Positions 58,324 through 64,000 of a stretch of 64,000 bases of DNA are shown piece by piece (the stretch's first letter is position 1; each line of letters starts with the position of its first letter). Source of the stretch: Mayfieldus sp963740555 (GTDB lineage: Bacteria; Actinomycetota; Thermoleophilia; Solirubrobacterales; 70-9). The notes under the pieces are model-generated. The model saw nothing but the letters and a program-made list of their open reading frames with translations, was not told the DNA's origin and made no database searches. Location: contig CAVUES010000005.1 in the NCBI GenBank assembly GCA_963740555.1, positions 186,001 to 250,000 on the forward strand. The letters run 5' to 3'. A program made the position numbers and the translations under genes.

Positions 58324-59042
58324 GCTGCGATTGCGCCACCCGCCCCGGCAAGGGGAAGCTCCAGCACCGCCACCGAGCCGTTTTCGGATCGCTGCAGAGC
58401 GAAGCGACCCCGGTGCGCGGCCGCCACAGAGCGCACCACCTCGAGGCCATGGCCGTGCCGGCGGCGACCGGTGAGTCGGCCGATCACCTCGGCGGGTGCG
58501 CCGGCCCTCGATGCCGGTCGCGCGCCGTAGCCATCGTCAGCGACCGAGATCCGCAGCCTGTCCCCGGCCGCCCACGCCTCGACCACGACGTTCGGCCCGC
58601 CGTGCTCGAGGGCGTTGACGATCAGGTTGTCGAGCGCCTGCGAGAGCCGCGTCGGATCGGCGATCACCGGCGCCCCACCCGCTTGCCAGCGCAGCGCGAT
58701 CGAGCCCCCGCAGATCTTGGCCCGGGCTCGCCAGCGCCCCACCGCCCCGCCAACCAGCTCGTGGCAGGAGACCAGGCGGCGCGCCTCTCCGGCGCCGCCG
58801 TTGATCTCGCGGTCGAGCTGCGCGAGCGCGGCGATCGCCAGCTCCAGTGGCACCGGGGATCCGGCGGCGAGCGGCATCCTTGGCGCAATGGCCAACAGCT
58901 GTAGGGGGCGACGCAGCTCATGCAGAGCGCGGTTCAGCGCCTCGCGCCGGCGCCCCGCCCGAAGGCGCTCGCCGACCAGCACCATCGCCAGCGCGCCGGC
59001 AAGCGGCCAACCCGCCGTGAGCGTGTCGGCCACCCCGCTCAC
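58320..59042 (-). CDS. Small histidine kinase
   Basis: This 240-residue kinase has one hydrophobic N-terminal segment and no sensor domain. The H box is ALHELRRPLQLLA (His 41), the N box ALDNLIVNALEHGGPNV (Asn 143) and the G box DDGYGARPASR; GHGLEVVRSVAAAHRGRF follows. The GTG start overlaps the response-regulator stop (GTGA), so the two proteins are cotranslated and form a cognate pair. The signal is unknown. Confidence 0.88.
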   Translation of the reverse strand: MSGVADTLTAGWPLAGALAMVLVGERLRAGRRREALNRALHELRRPLQLLAIAPRMPLAAGSPVPLELAIAALAQLDREINGGAGEARRLVSCHELVGGAVGRWRARAKICGGSIALRWQAGGAPVIADPTRLSQALDNLIVNALEHGGPNVVVEAWAAGDRLRISVADDGYGARPASRAGAPAEVIGRLTGRRRHGHGLEVVRSVAAAHRGRFALQRSENGSVAVLELPLAGAGGAIAA

Positions 59043-59752
59043 CCGTCGATGAGCCTGTAGCCGACGCCCCAGCAGTTGACGACGAAACGAGCGTGCTCGG
59101 GGTCGAGCTTGCGTCGCAGCCGGCTGGCGTGAGAGTCGAGCGTGCGGGTACGACCGAGGGAACGGAAGTCCCAGACGTCGCGCAGCAGCTCCTCCTTGGT
59201 GAACACTCGGCTCGGATCGGCGGCGAGGGCGCGCAGGAGCGCGAACTCCTTGTTGGCCAGCTCGACCGGGCGCTCGCCGACCCGCACCGAACGCGTCGCC
59301 GGGTCGATGACGAGCTCGCCGATCCTGCGCGGGCCTTCCCGCGATCCCTTGCGGCGGCGCAGCACCGCCGCGACCCGCGCGACGAGCTCGGGGACGTGGA
59401 CCGGTTTGACGAGGTAATCGTCGGCGCCCTCGCGCAGGCCCCGCACCCGATCGTGCTCGCTCCCGCGGCCGCTGAGCACGATCACCGGCAGCTCCGGGTC
59501 GAACTTGCTGGTCGCGCCGTCGGCGGTGCGGACCTCACGCAGTACGTCGAGGCCGGCCGCGTCGGGCAGCATCAGGTCGAGCAGCATCAGGTCGGGCTGC
59601 TTGTAGTGGCAAAGCCGCAAGGCGTCGGATGCACTCGGCGCCGGCAATGCCTCATAGCGGTCGGCGTTCAGGTGGTCGCAGAGCAGCTCGAGGGTCGGCT
59701 CGTCGTCCTCACAGACAACGACGGTGGCGAGCTGTTTGGCCTCCGGCAACAC
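59039..59752 (-). CDS. OmpR/PhoB-type response regulator
   Basis: The 237-residue protein has a receiver domain (acid pocket in VVVCEDDEPTLELL, phospho-acceptor Asp 59 in LMLLDLMLPDAAG, Lys 116 in DDYLVKPVHV). A winged-helix DNA-binding domain (LANKEFALLRALAADPSRVF, LDSHASRLRRKLDPEH, GVGYRLI) follows. The start is a GTG. It probably controls its own operon or the neighbouring transporter and CpaB genes, which is inference. Confidence 0.95.
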   Translation of the reverse strand: MLPEAKQLATVVVCEDDEPTLELLCDHLNADRYEALPAPSASDALRLCHYKQPDLMLLDLMLPDAAGLDVLREVRTADGATSKFDPELPVIVLSGRGSEHDRVRGLREGADDYLVKPVHVPELVARVAAVLRRRKGSREGPRRIGELVIDPATRSVRVGERPVELANKEFALLRALAADPSRVFTKEELLRDVWDFRSLGRTRTLDSHASRLRRKLDPEHARFVVNCWGVGYRLIDG

Positions 59753-59803
59753 GCCCGGTTAATGGTGCTGGCGCAGGCACCTCTCCCCCCTCCGAGTAAG
59801 GAG

Positions 59804-60436
59804 CTAACGCGCGCAGACGATCGAGCCGTCCTCAAGCCGCCGCACCCGCTCCCAGGCGACGAAGCCCGAACGCACGTGTGCCTCGGGCGGATCGAGCCGC
59901 TCCCCGGGCGCGATGCCGAGCCGCTGGAGCAGCCCCGCGCGCCCGACCAGGATCCCGGTCACTTCCCAGGACTCGTCGCTGGCCGCGTCGGCCGGGCGGC
60001 GCTCCGCCCTCACGTCCCACACCCGACCCAGCTTCTCCCCGCCCTCGATCCGAGCCTCGCTTCCGATCAAGCTGCTCAACCGCAGCGAATCGGGAAGTTC
60101 CCCGTTGACCCAGCGCACATTGCGTCCGTCGTCGGTGCCGATGCCGAGCACGTTCGCCGGTTGCGACAACCTCACCGCCGTCGACACGTCCTTGACCGCA
60201 TCCCAGGGGACGCGCACCATCCAGGCCGCGAAGATGGCAGGCACCGCCGCGGACAGGGGCCGGGGCACCCGTCGCGCCCAGGCCCCGCTGCCGGTCAGAA
60301 GCGCGTCCACACCTAGCTTCTTCCCAACCTCTCCCTTCAGCTCCACGTCGTCGACGCGCCCGCAGCGCTCGCCGTTCGAATCGATCAACTGGTCGTCGAG
60401 AAGCTGAAGCCCGAGGTTCACCCGCGTGTCGCTCAT
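59804..60436 (-). CDS. PRC-barrel domain protein
   Basis: This 210-residue protein has two PRC-barrel-like units: LGLQLLDDQLIDSNGERCGRVDDVEL near the start and SSLIGSEARIEGGEKLGRVWDVRAE in the second half. The start overlaps the Nramp-like gene by ATGA, so the two are translationally coupled. PRC barrels are often adapter or regulatory modules; control of the adjacent transporter is a guess. The stop lies 51 bp before the response regulator gene. Confidence 0.8.
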   Translation of the reverse strand: MSDTRVNLGLQLLDDQLIDSNGERCGRVDDVELKGEVGKKLGVDALLTGSGAWARRVPRPLSAAVPAIFAAWMVRVPWDAVKDVSTAVRLSQPANVLGIGTDDGRNVRWVNGELPDSLRLSSLIGSEARIEGGEKLGRVWDVRAERRPADAASDESWEVTGILVGRAGLLQRLGIAPGERLDPPEAHVRSGFVAWERVRRLEDGSIVCAR

Positions 60437-61665
60437 CCGGACCCCGCGTTGGTCGCGAACATCAGCGGCAGGGCGGCCACCGAGACCAGGCAGAGCAGCG
60501 CCAGGTAGATCCAGCCGAGGGCATCGCCGAAGCGGCCGTTGACGTGGCGGCCCATGTAGCGCTCGTCGCGGGCGATCAGCAGCACCGGCAGATAGGTCAG
60601 CGGCAGCGCCACCACGGCCAGCACGACCGAGTACTCGGTGATCAGCACCGGATTGGCCCCGGTGAAGACGATCACCACCGCGAGCACGAAGAGGGTCACC
60701 CAAGTGGCGGCGAACCGGGGCGCCCTGCGGGCGCCGCGGTACTTGCCCCACTCCCAACCGAGGAACTGCATCAGGCAGTAGGCGCCGGCGAGCGAGCTTT
60801 CGATCGCCGCCCCACCGACGGCGAACATCATTCCCCCGAAGGCAAGCAGCAACCCGACCGTCCCGAGGGGGATCTCCGCACCCAACGCGGTGCTGCCAAG
60901 GAACTGCGGCTGGATCGCCAGCGGGTGGAAGACCTGCGCGGAGACGACGATCAGGGCGACCGAGAGGACCCCTCCGAGCCCGAATCCGAGCACCGCGTTT
61001 GCCTTGTTGATGCCGAGGTCCTTCGCCCCCCATTTCTCCTCGATCGCGCCCGACGAGTAGAAGTAGACCTCGTAGGGCACCATCGCGGCGGCGATCACCC
61101 CGACCGCGAAGTACCAGTAGATCAGCGTGTCCTGACCGGTCTGCCAGTGGGGCACGAACCCGTTCGCGACGCTGCCCCAGTCGGGATGAAGCTTGATCGC
61201 GGCGACGATGTAGACGCACAGCATCATCCCCAGGTAGCCGAAGATCCGCTCGATCCCCTCGAAGGGCAGAAACCAGACGGCGACGATCAGCCCGGCGCCG
61301 GCGAACAGCAGCAGGACACGGAAGGGCAGGTCGGCGAGCAGCAGCTGCAGGACCAGCGCGATCCCCCCCACCTCGGCGGCGACGGTGAGGATGTTGATCG
61401 CCTCCGCCGCGATCAGGGTGGCGAGCGCGGGCCCGAATCCCATCCGCTGCCGCACGACGTCGAATACCGGCCGCTTGGTGATCGCCGCCACCCTCCCGCA
61501 CATCTCCGCGTATACGGCGATCCCTAGCACCCCGATCGGAACGGTCCAGAGCAGCTGGTAGCCGAACGCGGCGCCGGCCTGGGTGTTGAAGACCAGCTCG
61601 CCGATGTCGACGAAGCCGCCGACGGCGGCGACGATCCCAAGCGCGATCTGAAAGACCTTCTTCAC
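60433..61665 (-). CDS. Nramp-family transporter with altered metal site
   Basis: This 410-residue protein has about eleven transmembrane segments. TM1 aligns with Nramp (GGFVDIGELVFNTQAGAAFGYQLLW), but the usual DPGN motif reads DIGE (20-23). In TM6 the usual MPH reads VPY (MVPYEVYFYSSG, about 195-206), so the canonical metal-binding Met and Asn are missing. Related Nramp branches lacking these residues transport other cations such as magnesium. The substrate here is unknown. It overlaps the lipoprotein and PRC-barrel genes by ATGA on each side. Confidence 0.82.
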   Translation of the reverse strand: MKKVFQIALGIVAAVGGFVDIGELVFNTQAGAAFGYQLLWTVPIGVLGIAVYAEMCGRVAAITKRPVFDVVRQRMGFGPALATLIAAEAINILTVAAEVGGIALVLQLLLADLPFRVLLLFAGAGLIVAVWFLPFEGIERIFGYLGMMLCVYIVAAIKLHPDWGSVANGFVPHWQTGQDTLIYWYFAVGVIAAAMVPYEVYFYSSGAIEEKWGAKDLGINKANAVLGFGLGGVLSVALIVVSAQVFHPLAIQPQFLGSTALGAEIPLGTVGLLLAFGGMMFAVGGAAIESSLAGAYCLMQFLGWEWGKYRGARRAPRFAATWVTLFVLAVVIVFTGANPVLITEYSVVLAVVALPLTYLPVLLIARDERYMGRHVNGRFGDALGWIYLALLCLVSVAALPLMFATNAGSG

Positions 61666-62102
61666 AGCGAGTCCTTCACACGACCGGCCCGCAGCGAGAG
61701 GCTGCGCAACCGGTCGCGGGTTCGGGCGGCGAGGGCGCGATTGCCCGGGTCGCTGTGCAGCGCGTCCAGGTGGTCGGCGATCATCGCCCCCAGATGGGCG
61801 CCCGCGACCGCGGCTCGCTCCAGACCGGCCTCAGTGGGCGTGCCGGCGAGCGACATCGAGGCATCGCCAGCCTGCTTGGAGAGCTCCGCGGTCCGGATCT
61901 CGATGAAGTCCGCCGGAGCGCGGCCACGAGCCGCCTGGTCGGCGACCAGCATCCCCTCGGCGCCAGCCGACTGCACCGTCCCAAGATTCGTGTCGACGGC
62001 GTCCTTGTCGAGGCGACCGCAGCCGGCCAGCAGGATCGCGGCTGCCGCGACGACGAGCACCGATCGGCGCGGCCAACGGCGCTGGTTCACGGTGTCTCCC
62101 AT
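61662..62102 (-). CDS. Predicted lipoprotein
   Basis: This 146-residue protein has a signal peptide and a lipobox (VVAAAAILLAGCGRLDKD, Cys 28). A helical mature domain follows, with ARGRAPADFIEIRTAELSKQ and HLGAMIADHLDALHSDPGNR. I recognise no family. Cotranslation with the Nramp-like gene (ATGA overlap) suggests a shared role at the cell surface. Confidence 0.75.
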   Translation of the reverse strand: MGDTVNQRRWPRRSVLVVAAAAILLAGCGRLDKDAVDTNLGTVQSAGAEGMLVADQAARGRAPADFIEIRTAELSKQAGDASMSLAGTPTEAGLERAAVAGAHLGAMIADHLDALHSDPGNRALAARTRDRLRSLSLRAGRVKDSL

Positions 62103-62139
62103 AGATGGCGGACGCGCCGCAATCCGCGGCGCGTCTCAC

Positions 62140-62328
62140 TCAGGTCTTGCGCTCGAGGTCGGCGACCTCCTGTGACTTGTCCTCGACTACATCCTCGGCG
62201 CGACCCAGCTTCTCCTTGGCCTCGCCCTTCTTCTCCTCCTTGCGCCCCTCGTGGCGCAGACCGGGGTCGTCGGCGAGGTCTCCGGCGGCCTTCTTCGCAC
62301 GGCCGGTCAACTTGTCCAAGAGATTCAT
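62140..62328 (-). CDS. CsbD-family stress protein
   Basis: This 62-residue hydrophilic protein starts MNLLDKLTGRAKKAAGDLAD and contains EKLGRAEDVVEDKSQEVADL, matching the CsbD family of small stress-induced proteins. The ATG at 62328 has a strong AAGGAG Shine-Dalgarno and overlaps the DUF192 stop as ATGA. Confidence 0.85.
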   Translation of the reverse strand: MNLLDKLTGRAKKAAGDLADDPGLRHEGRKEEKKGEAKEKLGRAEDVVEDKSQEVADLERKT

Positions 62329-62684
62329 CTCATCTCCTTTCCTTCTTCGCTGTCGCTCACGCCTACCCGTGACGGGTGGGTGTAAACGCGCGAGGGGACC
62401 TCCAGCACCGTGGCGGCGCGGCGACACCAGATGATCCGAAACGGGGGCACCCTGTGGACTTCACGCAGCGGTCGGCACCCTTGGTCGAGGAAGACGAGGT
62501 CGAGCGCGAAGCGCATCCCGAAGGTGTGGACGCTGCGACAGCCCGGGATCAGCAGGCCCGGGCCGGCGCGCTCGCGGCGCAGAAACGCCAGCCCGAGCAG
62601 GCGGACAAGCAGGCCTCGCGCGACCGGCACATCGATACCGCGCACCTCGGCCCGCGGCAGACGGCGCAACCGTCGCGGCCCCAT
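62325..62684 (-). CDS. DUF192-family protein
   Basis: This protein of about 119 residues has the DUF192 core GPGLLIPGCRSVHTFGMRFALDLVFLD and PLREVHRVPPFRIIWCRRAATVLEVP. The function of the family is not defined. The start is uncertain: ATG 62684 is chosen, but ATG 62741 would extend the N terminus with low-complexity residues. It is divergent from the gene at 62854. Confidence 0.75.
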   Translation of the reverse strand: MGPRRLRRLPRAEVRGIDVPVARGLLVRLLGLAFLRRERAGPGLLIPGCRSVHTFGMRFALDLVFLDQGCRPLREVHRVPPFRIIWCRRAATVLEVPSRVYTHPSRVGVSDSEEGKEMR

Positions 62685-62785
62685 ACCGAAGCAATGAAAC
62701 GAGCATCGGGGGCTCGCCCCCGCCCGCAACGAATCGCCCATGGTGCAAATGCTCTTTCAGGCACCCCCACTCACCTGCACCTGCA

Positions 62786-62791
62786 TAGAAT
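62786..62791 (+). promoter_or_regulatory. Possible -10 element upstream of the 62854 gene
   Basis: TAGAAT matches the actinobacterial TAnnnT pattern in the divergent gap. I see no good -35 at 17 bp, so this is weak. Confidence 0.3.
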
Positions 62792-62853
62792 CAGCGACAA
62801 GATTCGATGGCCGCCGGGGGACGCTACCCCCGCGGGAATCACTGGCTCATAGC

Positions 62854-63321
62854 GTGGAAGAGAAGACAACCCGCAGAGGGAATTACGAGTCGGGCTCGGA
62901 CTATGTTCTCGAGTACGGCGAGCTTCGCTTCTCGTTCAACGAGGAGGACTTCGCGCAGCGGGTCGAACAGGCTGCCGTGAAGCTCAACTTCGTCGACCAG
63001 GGACTGAGCGACGAGGAGCTGGAGGACCTCCTCGACCTCGCCGTCAACGGCGAGATCAGCGAGCCCTCCTCGGCGCTGGGCGAGCACATCAACGGCAACT
63101 GGGACGAGCTCGTAGGCCCCGCCAATCGCAGCCTCGTGCACTGGATCCGCCGGCTTGTCTTCCGCGGCGCCTGGCTCGACCAGCGGGTCAAGGAGGGCGA
63201 GCTGGACGTCGTCTTCGACCAGGACAGCCAGAGCTTTGGCTACGTGCAGCCGGAGCGCGGCTCGGAGCTGATCGAGCTCTCCAAAGAGCCTTCCTGGCGC
63301 CGCATCGCTTACCGCCGCTGA
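62854..63321 (+). CDS. Hypothetical acidic protein
   Basis: This protein of about 155 residues starts at a GTG (EEKTTRRGNYESGSDYVLEY) and contains LRFSFNEEDFAQRVEQAAVKLNF, LNDLLDLAVNG-like ELEDLLDLAVNGEISEPSSAL and LVHWIRRLVFRGAWLDQRVKEGEL. It is acidic and predicted soluble. I do not recognise a family. The ORF could extend 38 codons upstream, but that part looks non-coding. It is convergent with the Rho-like gene. Confidence 0.6.
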   Translation: MEEKTTRRGNYESGSDYVLEYGELRFSFNEEDFAQRVEQAAVKLNFVDQGLSDEELEDLLDLAVNGEISEPSSALGEHINGNWDELVGPANRSLVHWIRRLVFRGAWLDQRVKEGELDVVFDQDSQSFGYVQPERGSELIELSKEPSWRRIAYRR

Positions 63322-63344
63322 CGGCGGACCCCGGCGCTCCGGGG
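63312..63344. terminator. Tandem hairpins between convergent genes
   Basis: Two perfect 6-bp stems lie side by side: CCGCCG/CGGCGG around CTGA (the TGA is the stop of the upstream gene) and CCCCGG/CCGGGG around CGCT. They lie exactly between the convergent stops. Confidence 0.6.
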
Positions 63345-63345
63345 A

Positions 63346-64000
63346 CTAGAGGGAAGAGAGGAGCTCGGCATTCGAGGCCGAGCTCCTGATCCGCTCCCCC
63401 AGGGCCTCGGCGGCCGCGCGCGGGTCGGCGCCACGAAGCTCGTCGCGCAGGTGGCGTACGGCTTCGAGCTCGTCGGGTTCGCGGAGCTTGTCCTCGGCCA
63501 CGGCGCCGGTGCGGGCGACGTCGATCGCGGGGATGACGCCGGCCGCCGCCAGCTCGGCGTCCAGGGCGATGGTCGCGTTCTCGGTCGTCTCCACCCCCTC
63601 CAGAGCGCCCTCCCCGTCCTCGGTCCCCTTCAGAACCGTCGCGATCATCGTCAACGAGCCGCTGCCCTCCTCCTCCAGCTCGCGGCCGGCGCCGAAGATC
63701 GGCTTGATCGCGATCGGGTCGCGATAGGCGACCCCGAGCCGGGTCAGCGAGTCGACGATCACCACCACGTCCTCCCCCTTCTCGGCGCGGCGCTTGGCCC
63801 GGGCGACGGCAAGCTCCGCGTGGCGCACCTGGTCTGAGGCATCGAGGTCCGACGGCGCCGCGACGATCTCTGCGCCCGTCGCCTCGCGCTTCCACTCGGT
63901 CACCTCCTCGGGCCGCTCGTCCACCAGCAGCACGATCACCCCAGGCCCGTCGTCGCCGGCGCCGATCGCCCGCACCAGGCTGCGCAGCAGCGTGGTGCGG
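63346..64000 (-). CDS. rho-like: Rho-like ATPase, C-terminal part (5' end outside window)
   Basis: The frame is open to the right edge. The visible 217 residues hold the Rho ATPase core: TTLLRSLVRAI, VIVLLVDERPEEVTEWKREATG, ELAVARAKRRAEKGEDVVVIVDSLTRLGVAY and GSLTMIATVLKGTE. It differs from canonical Rho: the RNA-contacting Q-loop region between LTRLGVAY and FGAGRELEE is much shortened, and the NMEL-type segment reads ENATIALD. The last visible residue is Arg where Walker A has Lys. It may be a Rho paralogue. The N terminus was not seen. Confidence 0.8.
   Translation of the reverse strand, partial: RTTLLRSLVRAIGAGDDGPGVIVLLVDERPEEVTEWKREATGAEIVAAPSDLDASDQVRHAELAVARAKRRAEKGEDVVVIVDSLTRLGVAYRDPIAIKPIFGAGRELEEEGSGSLTMIATVLKGTEDGEGALEGVETTENATIALDAELAAAGVIPAIDVARTGAVAEDKLREPDELEAVRHLRDELRGADPRAAAEALGERIRSSASNAELLSSL

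Overview
The window is high-GC, densely packed, bacterial chromosomal DNA. Nearly every boundary inside an operon is an ATGA, GTGA or TGATG overlap. The best fit is a deep-branching actinobacterium of the class Thermoleophilia (Solirubrobacterales-like). The signs are a complete dcw cluster without ftsA, MurE with the DNPR motif of meso-diaminopimelate enzymes, Ku plus a stand-alone LigD-type polymerase, an F420/PPOX-type protein, DUF3352 and DUF1684 proteins, and secreted proteins with Lys-rich or RTX-like tails. This placement is an inference from gene content; no rRNA or tRNA gene was found.

Layout. 0-6 kb: the end of a flippase gene, then a minus-strand operon priA-def-fmt-zinc ribbon-rpe. 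6-24 kb: mostly minus strand, carrying scpA-scpB-rluB-aroH-hisC, a secreted serine protease, then DAHP synthase-tyrA-aroA-cmk-der-DUF3352-metK. The chromosome-segregation and aromatic amino-acid genes are therefore close together. A 30-codon leader peptide whose end is packed with Tyr, Phe and Trp codons precedes DAHP synthase and looks like an unannotated attenuator. A secreted RTX-like protein, trpS and a PPOX protein follow at 20.8-24 kb. 24-28 kb: ku and a LigD-type polymerase on the plus strand, a patatin lipase, a VOC protein and a small orphan ORF. 28-33 kb: the glycine cleavage operon gcvT-gcvH-gcvPA-gcvPB. 33-49 kb: the division and cell-wall cluster mraZ-rsmH-ftsL-ftsI-murE-murF-mraY-murD-ftsW-murG-murC-murB-ftsQ-ftsZ, all minus strand, with a textbook MraZ operator overlapping the mraZ promoter and a separate promoter before ftsZ. 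49-64 kb: a membrane protein, Tad-type secretion genes (ATPase plus TadB/TadC), pyruvate kinase, a macro-domain protein, and a minus-strand run DUF192-CsbD-lipoprotein-Nramp-like transporter-PRC barrel-response regulator-histidine kinase-CpaB/SAF-DUF1684. The window ends inside a divergent Rho-like ATPase.

The most unusual material is in the non-coding and repeat layer. A 52-bp palindromic element occurs three times in 3 kb of the dcw cluster. Two copies lie inside the murE and murF reading frames, in different frames, and one copy carries a compensatory change in both hairpin arms. A separate dispersed two-hairpin element occurs near 12, 18 and 24 kb. The murD-mraY gap holds a perfect palindrome and a 19-bp tandem repeat, and the ftsZ-gcvT gap holds a 20-bp tandem repeat and an imperfect inverted repeat. 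Heptameric repeats recur at three sites.
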